From: Brachypterus glaber
Lineage: Eukaryota; Arthropoda; Insecta; Coleoptera; Kateretidae
Direction: 5' to 3'
Length of the DNA stretch: 64,000 nt
Assembly (NCBI GenBank): GCA_958510825.1
Contig: OY294044.1
Span: 100,974,893 to 101,038,892 of the forward strand
The notes under the pieces: model-generated
Databases searched by the model: none
The model's input: the letters and a program-made list of their open reading frames with translations, nothing else
What the model was told of the DNA's origin: nothing
Part shown: positions 23,315 to 33,168 of the stretch, piece by piece
Layout: every line of letters begins with the position of its first letter
How positions within the stretch are numbered: the stretch's first letter is position 1
Position numbers and translations under genes: made by a program

Positions 23315-24589
23315 CAATTTTTAAGAAGAAAATTTATAATATGGAATATTGAAGGTTTTAGCAACTTTGAATTACACTCTGAGTCTTTGTATGTCGACTT
23401 TTTCTTTCTTTGTGAAACTCATTTAATCTTAGACTGTAAATTACCTAAAAACTTTTCCAGTGTATACAACATTATCAGCTCACCGGCTATTAAGGAAAAA
23501 TCGCGCGGCCGTGCCAGTGGCGGTCTGGCGTTTGCATTCAAGAAGAGCTACAAGTGTACCACAATTGACACATCACCTTGGTGGATAATCTGCAATGTTA
23601 CGTGTAATAGCTTTTCCGTAATTTTCTGCTGTGTTTATTTTAAACCATCGCTTGACCTGGAACAAATTTTGGATCTACTGCAGCTGACACTAGATGACGT
23701 CAAATCTAAATATGAAAACTGTACTTTTATTATGTGCGGTGACTTTAATTGCAGGATGGGAAATTTGGACAGTTTTGCCGATTTATGTGAAAATACAAAT
23801 TTGTTTGTGTCTCGGGCCAGTTGTGACACAAAAAGTAATGCAAAGGGCCAAGTACTATTTGACTTTATGTGCAGCAATTCGTTCACGCTACTAAACGGCA
23901 GAACAGCTTCCGATAAAACTGCGAATTTTACTTACGTAAGTACCCTAGGTAAGAGCGTTATAGACCTCGTTTGGTGCAACAACGATTATTTGCATAAGGT
24001 GCGCGATCTTGAAGTCCTTAACTCGTTTTCACCTTCACATCACTTTCCTGTTCTATTAACTTTTGACTCAGCCGTAGATATTTTGCCAGATAATAAAAAA
24101 GCTGTAGCGAATAGTACAGACATCTTTCGCTGGAACACTAGTAAACACGACGAATTTTACAGCAAAATGTTACACTCCGATAATATATTTAACTACAGAG
24201 AAAACGATATCTCCGCTTCTTATTTAAACTTACTCAGTTCTATCACTGACTGTGCCAAAGATTTGCGCTTAAATTTAAATTCTACAAAGAAACTTACTTC
24301 CTTTAACCATATCTGGTTTGATCATGAGTGCTTACTAGCGAAAAAAGCTGCCAAAAATGCTTTAAAAAACTGTAAAAAAAATAACTTCTCGCAGGACTTA
24401 CTTGTAATTTATCTGAGCCTTAAAAAACAGTACAGGCGTATTTTAAAACTTAAAAAGGAGGCTCATACAATTAACTTAACTCTCAGGCTTAGTGCAACTA
24501 AAAATCAATCAGAATTTTGGAAATTAATTAAAAATTTACGCTCAAATAATAAACCTGCTAGTTTATCCTTGCTTGACTGGGAGTCCTAA
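23315..24589 (+). CDS. LINE endonuclease protein without reverse transcriptase
   Basis: The 424-codon open frame encodes an exonuclease-endonuclease-phosphatase fold that nicks target DNA. Visible motifs in order: IIWNIEGF near the start, the metal-binding Glu in FLCETHL, MCGDFN, LLNGR, VIDLVW and SHHFPV. In the last, the usual SDH Asp is His, but the catalytic His remains. A basic linker follows (KKAAKNALKNCKKNN, QYRRILKLKKEAH), then FWKLIKNLRS, which in full-length LINEs precedes the reverse transcriptase; here the protein ends in LLDWES. The frame follows the ORF1 stop directly in the same phase and has no ATG before 23732, inside the endonuclease domain. Translation would need readthrough, reinitiation at a non-AUG codon or a fusion. 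No frameshift or stop mars it, so it is young or was under selection. Confidence 0.8.
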   Translation, partial: QFLRRKFIIWNIEGFSNFELHSESLYVDFFFLCETHLILDCKLPKNFSSVYNIISSPAIKEKSRGRASGGLAFAFKKSYKCTTIDTSPWWIICNVTCNSFSVIFCCVYFKPSLDLEQILDLLQLTLDDVKSKYENCTFIMCGDFNCRMGNLDSFADLCENTNLFVSRASCDTKSNAKGQVLFDFMCSNSFTLLNGRTASDKTANFTYVSTLGKSVIDLVWCNNDYLHKVRDLEVLNSFSPSHHFPVLLTFDSAVDILPDNKKAVANSTDIFRWNTSKHDEFYSKMLHSDNIFNYRENDISASYLNLLSSITDCAKDLRLNLNSTKKLTSFNHIWFDHECLLAKKAAKNALKNCKKNNFSQDLLVIYLSLKKQYRRILKLKKEAHTINLTLRLSATKNQSEFWKLIKNLRSNNKPASLSLLDWES

Positions 24590-24876
24590 AGCTCCGTTCC
24601 TTTATAACTAACGAATAATGCTTTTTGTCTTTAACCTTTAAATATTGGTATTATCGTTTCTTCTTATAATTAACTTTTTTTTTGTATTAAAGTTTCTGCT
24701 TTTTCTTTTTATTAAATTATCTATGAATATCCATCAAATTACTTAAATAGTTAGGGTTTAGTATTTAGTGTATTTTTTTTTCTCTTCTCTTGTATTTTTT
24801 TTTATATATTCAAACTTCTTGTAACAAGATTTGTAATCTTTTATACAATAAACGTTTATTATTATTATTAATGTAG

Positions 24877-25249
24877 GATTGTCAAGCAAGCGAGAAGCAG
24901 TTTGTACGCCTAGATAAAAAATATTCTAATCATTGTACAAAAATCCTCATAATTGGATAATAATTGACATTTTCCATGATTTTCAAGCAAACAAGAAGCA
25001 ATTTTTAGGTCTAGATAAAAAATATTTCAACCATTGTACAAAAATCCTTAATCAATGGATAATGATGTTTTTTATGATTGTGAAGCAATCAAGAAGCAGT
25101 GGTTAGGCCTAAATAAAAAATATTCCAATTATTGTACAATCATCCTCAATCATTGGATAATCACTGGAATTTTGATTTTCAAGCAAGCAAGAAGCAGTTT
25201 TTATGACTAGATAAAAATATTCCAATTATCGTACAAAAATCCTTAATTA
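24877..25249. repeat. Satellite array, second block
   Basis: Monomers with GTCAAGCAAGC(G/A)AGAAGCAG and TAGGCCTA(G/A)ATAAAAAATA continue at about 100-bp spacing after the LINE. They are more diverged than the block before it. Confidence 0.8.
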
Positions 25250-25555
25250 CACCGGCACACAAAAAAAAAATTGTCTGTACACCGGGCGCCACCTATCTAC
25301 GGGCATGTTTTTCGACCCGCTGAATACGAATTTCAAGTCAGTTTAGGCCGTCCAGCCTTCAATTTCGAGTAAATTGCAAAAAACCCCAAAAAATAGCGAA
25401 AATTCGATGTTTTGGCAAGAAAAAAAATTTTTTACTCGAAATTGAAGGCTGGACGGCCTAAACTGACTTGAAATTCGTATTCAGCGGGTCGAAAAACATG
25501 CCCGTAGATAGGTGGCGCCCGGTGTACAGACAATTTTTTTTTTTGTGTGCCGGTG
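25250..25555. mobile_element. Palindromic CACCGGCACACA element, TTA duplication
   Basis: The two arms of about 125 bases look almost identical (CACCGGCACAC...; TTGTCTGTACACCGGGCG; GGCCGTCCAGCCTTCAATTT) and flank a spacer of about 60 bases. TTA at 25247-25249 and 25556-25558 is a 3-bp duplication, as in PIF/Harbinger elements. It interrupts a satellite monomer. Related ends occur at 29603, 35180 and 52452. Confidence 0.8.
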
Positions 25556-25790
25556 TTATTGGATAATCACTGACGTTTTCTATGATTGTCAAGCAAGCAA
25601 AAAGGAGTTGTTAGGCCTAAATAAAAAATATTCTAATCATCTAATTGTCAAGCAAGCAAAAAGCAGTTTTTAGGCCTAGATAAAACATAGTTCAGTTATT
25701 GTACAATTAACCTCAATCATTGGATAATCACTGATATTTTCCATAATTGTCAAGCAAGCAAGAAGCAGTTGTTAGGACTAAAAAAAAATT
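25556..25790. repeat. Satellite array, third block
   Basis: Two to three further monomers (GTCAAGCAAGCAAAAAG, GTTAGGCCTAAATAAAAAAT) close the array. The sequence then passes into an ACTTAAAT-rich stretch at 25795-25900 with its own inverted CTGACTTAAGTCAG. Confidence 0.75.
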
Positions 25791-26148
25791 GACTTAAATT
25801 TGCTTAAATGCTGACTTAAGTCAGCATTTTACTTAAATTCTTCAGTTAGAATTTTACTTAAATTACGACTTAAACTTATTTAACTTAAATTGCGGAATTG
25901 GATAAATATATGTAATTTAAACAACGTTTTTTGTAAAATTTACAGTTTTACATATTTTAACACGTTACCGTGTCAATTCAAGACTACACGGTTGACTGTG
26001 TAATTTTTTTTTCATCAGTGTAAAGTTTCATCTTGAAAATCTAAGCGGATATAAAAATAGATGAAACTCATAGAATTCTTAATCCTTAAAAAATATATAA
26101 ATTTTATTAATATTCAAAAATGAAATAATTTAAATCACCCTGTATATA

Positions 26149-27512
26149 CAGGGCGGGCCATCTAAGATGTACAGGGCGTTTTTTGGAGTTATTTCTAAAG
26201 CTGCCAATTTAAAATTGATAAGCTATAAATCTGACTAAACAAAATTTTTTAACTAGCTTTGGTTTTGGAGTTACGGTCATATGAAACTGAATTTAATTGG
26301 TAAACTTTAGTTAAAACTTCTAAAATCTGAAAAACTGTTGCCTTTTCTTTAACGTTCCATACTTTTCATAACTAATAACGTTAGTTCTAAGACAAAAAAC
26401 TGAAATTAAAAAATAGTTATTTTTAAAATTTTTTAACAGTGTATGAGTTGAACGCAAGTAGATAAAGCTTGCTGTGACACTTTACTAAATCTTGTAAAAT
26501 GACAATTCACTTGTCAGTGGTTTGAATAATTTTGAAAATGTTAGTGTTTTATTTATGAACAAGAAAAATACTTAATAATTATAATAAATAAATAGATATT
26601 TAGAAAAATAAAATAATAGCATGTATTAGGAAGTTACAGTTTGTAAACCATGTTTTAAAATTATAACTTGGTTTGGAGTGATAAAAGATTATAAATAAGC
26701 AAGAAAAGCCTGGTGCATGTTTATTTTTCATAAAAATGGTGCAGTTTTACCTCGAGTTTTACTTAAATTTGGGTTTTACTTGTCTCGGAAGCCAAGAGAT
26801 ACAAGAGCTATTACAATGAACTAAATTATACTTCTAATTGCTTAACTTAAATAAAAATTCAAATACGTATCTATTTAGTTTTTTTTATTTGTTTTTAGTT
26901 ATAAATTTATTGTGTAGACCTTATTTTTATAAAAGTTCTTAAAACGTTCAAAAACTACATGTATTCAAATTATGCTGGTTGGTGATAAAATTCAGAAGCA
27001 CTTTTAACTGATTCCTATTTTTTAATCCATTTTTCACTAATTTATCAAAAAAATAAGTTTATTTTTTAATTTCGAACATAGTTATTGCGAAAGAAAAAGT
27101 CAGTTGACATCATAGGTAAAATAAATTGACATTTATGAAAGACTCACGATTAGAAAAATTTTATCACAGCAAACTAAATAAAATCATTTTATTTAAATAC
27201 ACTGTAAGAAGATTTTAAAATTATTAATTTTTCAATTTAGATTTTTTGTTTAAAAAATTGAGTTACTAGTTACAAAAAGTATTGAACGTTAAAGAAAAAG
27301 CAAATATTTTTAGATTTTCAAGTTTTTAACTAAACTTTATCATTGAAATTCAGTTTCATATGGCCGCAACTCCAAAATAAAAGCTAGTTAAAATGTTTTG
27401 TTTGGTCAGACTAATAGCTTATTGGGTCTATAATCAATAGTTTTAATTTTAAATTGATAGCTTTAGAAATAACGCCAAAAAATTCCCTATACGTCTTAGA
27501 TGGCCCGCCCTG
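26149..27512. mobile_element. Mariner-type foldback, 1364 bp
   Basis: TA-bounded ends CAGGGCGGGCCATCTAAGATG-like and its inverted partner at 27494-27512 begin arms of roughly 250-300 bases. The arms share GTTATTTCTAAAGCTG(C/T)CAA, a CTAGCTTTGGTTTTGGAG-like block and CATATGAAACTGAATTT. The interior is AT-rich with no transposase. An orphan mariner end, ATCACCCTG-TA at about 26136-26144, lies just upstream. Confidence 0.75.
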
Positions 27513-28273
27513 TATAATGTTTTTTTTTCCGATTTTAAAATCCTCTCCATTAAAAATAGTGTATACTATGTAAGTCGAAGCATTATACATCTTTACAGCT
27601 GGTTTTACTATAATAGTTTTATTATGTTTATCACAAGTAACATAAAAAATGTTCATTAAAATTTCCCATAAAAAAATAAATTGTATTTTTTTTTATCTTC
27701 AAACGTCAGAGAAACATGACTTTAGGCTAGATCTTTTTTTTTTTTTGGAAGGTGCAACATACTTAATATTGCGATTTTCTCTAGACTTAAAGTTTCCCGT
27801 TAAAAAGTCCAAACAAAGAGTTATTGATAAAAAAAGTTACCAAATCCATAGTTTCCCCAACTCATCGGAGGATTTTTTTAACTAAAAAGTGGTTCGGAGT
27901 GTTTTTTTGAGCAGCTTTATGCTATAACCTAGTTAGGTTACCTAAGTAATGTAAGAATATAAAATTATTCCGATAGAAGAAAAAACAGCAAAGAAACATG
28001 CCATTAAAAAAATTAACCAAATAAATATCGTTTTAAAAATGGAGGTTAAGGCCTATTTGAACAATTGCCAACAAGTTCAAATTCATTAAAAATTCTTAAG
28101 TAAGTTAAGTTTAGGTTAGTTTATGTCCGCAGGTCCTAAAAACCAACGACTGCATGTTGCGTGTGCACATTTAACATGACTGTGACCTGTTTTTTCGTTT
28201 TTTAGTCATTCTTCGTTTTTCTGTACCTAGAAGTATAAGTGTATAATTCAGTAGAGGACTGGGTATAAAGCAA
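27513..28273. other. Non-coding, nothing recognised
   Basis: The 78-aa plus-strand frame at 27649-27885 is rich in Lys, Ser and Phe, as expected from AT-rich DNA, and shows no domain. Confidence 0.4.
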
Positions 28274-28393
28274 GGTCGGTAAATGCCGAAAACTAAACGG
28301 GCCCTCTCGCGGCTACTTGTTACATTTTGACAATCGAGTACCATTTTACTTGGTTTTAAGCAGTTTTACGGGCCCTTTTTAATTTTGCCGACC
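28274..28393. repeat. Inverted repeat, 120 bp
   Basis: GGTCGGTAAATGCCGAAAAC followed by CGGGCCC is mirrored by GGGCCC, then TTTTGCCGACC. A GCCGCCACCGCCGCCGCAGCC low-complexity tract follows at 28395-28415. A small foldback or MITE is likely. Confidence 0.5.
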
Positions 28394-28983
28394 GCAGCCG
28401 CCACCGCCGCCGCAGCCAATAATTTTCATATTTTAAAAATCGTTAAAAATTACTAATATTTATTTTGTTTTACTCCTCAAAAGCCAAACCTTATATTTAA
28501 TTTGACAAGTATTCCCTTTGTTGAAAAGTTCCTCTTGGAGTATTATGTTTTAATGAGTAAATTTTCTATTGTAAAATTACAAGATTAATCTTTTTAAAGG
28601 CTTCTTTTATACAATAAAGACATTTACCGGGTAAATTTTACCTTCACTACCAAACCAAATACTTCAAACAATAAAATCTAATGGATAGTATTTAGATGGT
28701 TTAAAAATCTGTCAGCCTTAAAACGACAAATCCGTTCTATGTTTAATCCAGTCTAAAAAGTTTGAGTTAAAACCCACCAATAACTTTCGAAAGTGTCATA
28801 GAGTACTATCAAAATTCAAAATATTTGGATAATAAGTCATTATTAATGATACTGAAATTCATAGGCAATGATAAAATTTTAAAAAATTTAAGGAGTTTTT
28901 AAATTAAAAAAAAAAATATGAAACAATGAAACATAAACCACGCTAAAAGCCGAAAAAGAAAAAATTATAAATCCGTATAGGTA

Positions 28984-29094
28984 ATGAAGAAATGTGATGC
29001 CACTTATATTGGTCACACAAGGACGACAATAAAAAATAGATTAAAGAAATACCTAACAGTGTTATTTAAAAGCAATCTAAAAAATATTAAATAA
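28984..29094 (+). pseudogene. Penelope-like GIY-YIG endonuclease remnant
   Basis: A 36-codon frame begins MKKCDATYIGHTRTT and continues IKNRLKKY. This matches the GIY-YIG nuclease motif at the end of Penelope-like retroelements (C-D-x-x-Y-I-G-x-T-x-R-x-L-x-x-R-x-x-E-H). The catalytic Arg context (T-R-T-T...N-R-L) is preserved, while the Glu-His at the end is Lys-Tyr. The rest of the nuclease and the reverse transcriptase are missing. It is a fossil fragment. A chance match over about 20 residues cannot be excluded. Confidence 0.5.
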
Positions 29095-29602
29095 CTTAAA
29101 AAAAAAACAAAATCAGAATAATTACATTCACACTGCAGTGTGGGTGCTAGTAAGATTAATTTATTATTTTATGAAAAATAAAAATTGTTTTCAAAATTTC
29201 AGGAAAATAAACTATGTGTATACAACGTAAAGCTAAGCATTCCCAACATCTCCATGGATTGTTTTCGTTTTTTACCCTGTTACAGTAACCCTAGGCGGAG
29301 AGAAATTTACATTTATGCCTGACTCTCATGAAACGTAATAATAAAAACAGTAGTAGTCGCATGAGATATACTCAATGTACACCTTGGCCAGAGCCATTAA
29401 ATGGATTTTAATTAATTTAATGTGTAAGTTAAATTTTAGATATGGATATAGTCACGTGATGAGGTTCCATTTTGCAGAGTATACACGCGTGGATAATTTT
29501 TCTCCAACTTATATATTATGTTAAAGTTATTTGTGATTGGTTCTTCACTCAATGTTAACAGACACTACTCTTCTGTTATATTTAACAGCATATTGATAAC
29601 AC

Positions 29603-29990
29603 CGGCACACAAAAAAAAATCTTGAGTGCGGGAGACCAGACCAGTCAATTCTTACGTATTTTGGGTCGCTGAATCTGAAACTGAGGTCAGAATTAAAAAG
29701 TTTAACGTTCTAAATGGCGGATCCAATATGGCGGATTAGAATTTTAAAGTTGCTCGGATTTGCTTAAAACTTGGTACTCGGCGATTTTTGGGGTCGCTGA
29801 TTATGAATCTGGTGCCAGTTTTTCAAAATTCAAAATGGCGGATCCAATATTGCGGATTAGATTTTTTAAAATTGCTCGGACTTTGTACGGGGGGTTTTGG
29901 GGTCGCTGATTAAGAATCTGATGTAAGTTTTCCAAAATTCAAAATGGCGGATCCAATATGCATATTTATATATATGGAGGATCAGATTTT
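29603..29990. mobile_element. CACCGGCACACA element, one end, with tandem units
   Basis: After TAA, the end CACCGGCACACAAAAAAAA matches the palindrome at 25250. Three tandem units of about 110 bases follow, each with GGGTCGCTGA(A/T)T, a CTG-rich spacer and AAAATGGCGGATCCAATAT. The right end was not found. Confidence 0.6.
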
Positions 29991-29999
29991 TTTAAAGTT

Positions 30000-30855
30000 T
30001 CTCCGAAAAATTTTAATTTCATTGGTCAAATTCTTAGTTTAGTGTTAATTATAACTATTAAACTAAACCTATCTGTCATATTTAAATAGAAAAGAGGGTA
30101 TCGTATTTTGGGCTAAATCGCCTGCAACTATAAGACTTTATATGCTTATAGATACATAAAAAAATAAATACTTATCCAACATTTCAGCCCTTTTTGCATC
30201 CCGAAACATACTTTAATTAATTATTTTAATTACGAATTTTTACAAATGTCAATGCATGATTTGGCAATATTGCACCTAACGAAACTTCAAGTGTCAAGTG
30301 TCATGTCGTCAAAATAAAAATAACTTTGCACATTGTCTACTACAGTGGGGCCACAGGAAAGGTCTGTGTCGTATTCACTGCTCTTGACTATAAAATTAAA
30401 ATATTTTGTTGTGTTTTATTAGTTTTTAGGGATTTAACATGCTGTAACTCAATGTGTAATTAGGCTGGACTGTTGTGACTAGTTTCTTAAGTTTCAGTAG
30501 GATTATGGAGTTATTTTTGAGGAATTTATACTATAATAACATTGTAAGCAAACCAGCACTTTCAACGATAACTCAAAGTATGCGTGTTGCCCCAGACAAG
30601 TAATTTAATGTGGCTTTCGACGTGTTAAATGACTTTATTTCCATGGTATGATTTAAAACTAGATTATGAAAAAGTTACACATAGACTTTCAACTTAGATA
30701 AATATATTTAATTATTTTTGTTATACATTTTACCTAAATGTTATTATGTTGGTTTTTAGATATATAAAAAATATTACTTTTTTTCAGTATGATAAAGAGT
30801 TATATTTAGAATAATGCGTTGTTGTCGGGTTTACGATAACAAATAATTCCTGACG

Positions 30856-30905
<50 letters not shown>

Positions 30906-31262
30906 TTTTTCATTTAGTTTTTTATTAAAAAACAAACTTGGTACACAGTTTTTTATCATTTCTTTTTATCATTTAGCCCAATACTCTCATTTAAAACGAT
31001 ATCATTCTTTTTTTTTATTTTAGTCATGTTACATATTATATAATACATATAAAGAAAATGGGACTTTTTAATCCTGGATATACAATATGAATTATTCCCT
31101 TTTACAGAATTATCGTAGATTTTATTACAGGGGTGGACTTACGACAAGCATAGTCAAATATAAAATACAATTTATTTGAATTATAGTGACCAATTAGTTA
31201 TCACAAATAGCTTATGCTTATGGAAAAAAAGTTTTAAATAAAGCATCGAAATTTGGAAGTAA
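30000..31262. other. Non-coding; (AT)n-(T)n microsatellite inside
   Basis: An (AT)n run at 30860-30889 is followed by about 22 T. Nothing else is recognised in this stretch. Confidence 0.5.
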
Positions 31263-31959
31263 GGAGACGTCCATAAAGTACGTCAAGATTTTTTTGTCCA
31301 TTTTTTGTCACAAGGTCACACCGGCACTGACCATCCTCTTCCTCTATGTCACGTCAATTAAATATTTATATTACCTATTGAATAAAACTCTGATCAAAAA
31401 ATTACATAATATTAATTTGAACAGATATCAAGGATGAGATTAGGCATTTATACTACCACTTGTTTTGTGATATCACATTGTTTTAGACCCCCTCCCCATG
31501 TAACATAATGTCACAAACTCCTGGGCCAATTATTGCCATGTTTCTAATATTGCCACCCCCCCTAAACTTGTTAGTCCTACGTATCATAGATGGCAGTATA
31601 TCCTTTATATCGAAAATATGCCTGTAAATATGATGTATCTGTATCCAGTTGGTTATGGCGTACACAAAAATACATTTCGTGTTTCATACTCTTCCACTAG
31701 TGCACTATGAAAATTTGATATAATTGTGCAGACTGTCGCAAGCTGTGTAGCATAGATTATTGCAAGGCAAGACCGTAATGAGGTAAGCACAAATATGCAC
31801 TTTCTTGGCCCATATTGTGTTTCATTCAATAAAAAAGTCCAAACGAAAAAGTAATTTTTTGAGATCGTTGTCTTAGTAGCGGTGTTCCTAATATTGCCAT
31901 GCGAAGTAGCTGACAACAAAAAAATGACAAAAATAAAAAACAACAAGACAAGAAAGTAA

Positions 31960-32337
31960 AGCAGGCCACTCAGTAGGGAGCATGTTGCGCAACATGTTGG
32001 CGAACGGAGTTGTTGTCAACAAGTTGCCAAATGTGTGTGTTGGTTCGTCAACATGCTGCTATGTTGTAGGCTCCTAGGGTGAAACCGAAAAGCCGTTCTT
32101 TTACCCATACTCTTCTTTTCTTTCTCTTATTTTCTGTGGCTATTGTCAAGCCTATTGCATGCAATTGCCACTTTTTCTTGCCTTGACAGCACCTTCATAT
32201 TAACCCACTCGTTGGGGTTGCGTTCTGTAAACTGAAGTTGCCCAGCATGTTTCCTGAGGCGTGAGCTCGGTGGGTTTTGTTGACAAGCATGTTGAGTAGC
32301 ATGTTGCCCAACATGCTCTGTAATGAGTGGCCAGCTT
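31960..32337. mobile_element. Nested TIR element with CAACATG repeats
   Basis: The outer ends GGCCACTCAGTAGGGAGC and GCTCTGTAATGAGTGGCC are inverted repeats. Just inside, both arms carry AGCATGTTG and CAACATGCT units repeated several times. The exact ends and target duplication are uncertain by a few bases. Confidence 0.6.
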
Positions 32338-32393
32338 AAGGAAGAAATCAGAGAGTTCTGAATCTTGCTTCTGCTTTTTATTCGAAGAGAATA

Positions 32394-32690
32394 CAGCGCG
32401 CGTAAAAAGTACCAAACACCTTGAGGTAAGTTAAGTGGCCAAAAATGTACGAAGCAAAATATTTGAAGGGGATAGGGGAATCTCAACGCCGATGCAGTAG
32501 TAGGGATAAGAGTCGGTGATCGTCGCGTCTGCAGTCTGCAAAACAAACCATTGCTAATCTAATTTGAACACGGCCAATAAGGTGCACTGGGGCTGATATT
32601 TCCCTATCCCTTCAAATCTTTTGCTTCGTTCATTCTTGGTCACTTAACTTAACTACCATCCGAAGTGTTTCGTACTTTTCACGCTCACTG
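32394..32690. mobile_element. Nested mariner-type MITE, 297 bp
   Basis: TA-bounded ends CAGCGCGCGTAAAAAGTAC and GTACTTTTCACGCTCACTG lead into arms pairing over about 85 bases (TTAAGTGGCCAAAAATG-type and GGGGATAGGG-type blocks with their complements). No coding sequence. Confidence 0.7.
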
Positions 32691-32789
32691 TATATGATAT
32701 TATAATCGATACGTACATGCATGTGGCTTACTAAAAAGGACAAATTGATATTTATTAAATATTATTTAAGTGCCCAAATTTTACCTAAA

Positions 32790-32890
32790 AAAATCTGAAA
32801 TTGTTATTGTGCCGTAATATGTACACGTACAAGTTGACTTGTCCTATATCATGTACATGATCTATTGGAATAAATAAATTATTATTATTA
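32790..32890 (+). mobile_element. Probable LINE 3' tail
   Basis: GATCTATTGGAATAAATAAA followed by (TTA)n at 32877-32889 has the look of a CR1/L2-type LINE 3' end. No coding part remains. Weakly supported. Confidence 0.35.
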
Positions 32891-33168
32891 GATTGTTAAT
32901 TTTTTGTAAGTTTGTTCTTTACTATTATTGCCAGTACCCTGGCAATATTTGGGACATGGGTTCCTAATATTGTATGCAATCTTTGTTAAAAAGTAATAAT
33001 ATTTTTTTTAAAGCTCCTGCAGTTTGTTTTTTTTTTTTGAATAAAGATATGTTTATCATTAATATAATGAAGTTTCAGGTGATTACAAACAAATTTGAAT
33101 GCAGTAAAAAATAAAATGTCTTAATATGGCAATAATTGGCTCACCCACCTTACTTTATGGACGTCCCC

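Larger units (their letters stand above)
22771..24876 (+). mobile_element. Non-LTR retrotransposon lacking reverse transcriptase
   Basis: The insertion interrupts a satellite monomer and is flanked by GATTGTCAAGCAA at 22758-22770 and 24877-24889, a 13-bp target duplication. It holds the 3' part of an ORF1, a complete apurinic-like endonuclease frame and a 3' UTR with AATAAA (24848-24853) and a (TTA)n tail. The part that would encode reverse transcriptase is absent: the endonuclease frame stops about where the RT domain normally starts. The element is 5'-truncated, because ORF1 begins at the junction. It can only have moved with reverse transcriptase supplied by a relative. Confidence 0.85.
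31263..33168. mobile_element. GGGGACGTCC TIR element, 1.9 kb, with nested insertions
   Basis: The ends GGAGACGTCCATAAAGTACG and TACTTTATGGACGTCCCC are inverted and each is flanked by TAA (31260-31262, 33169-33171), a 3-bp duplication. The body has been invaded by at least two further TIR elements (31960-32337 and 32394-32690) and holds a LINE-like 3' tail near 32790-32890. Open frames of 60-139 aa on the minus strand cross these boundaries and are not genes. No transposase is visible. Confidence 0.75.

Noticed and set aside
21835..25790. CRISPR-like repeat array
   Set aside because: The approximately 100-bp head-to-tail monomers have no unique spacers; this is eukaryotic satellite DNA.
31483..32546. 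Minus-strand frames of 60-139 aa, possible gene
   Set aside because: They cross the boundaries of nested TIR elements and show no domain.
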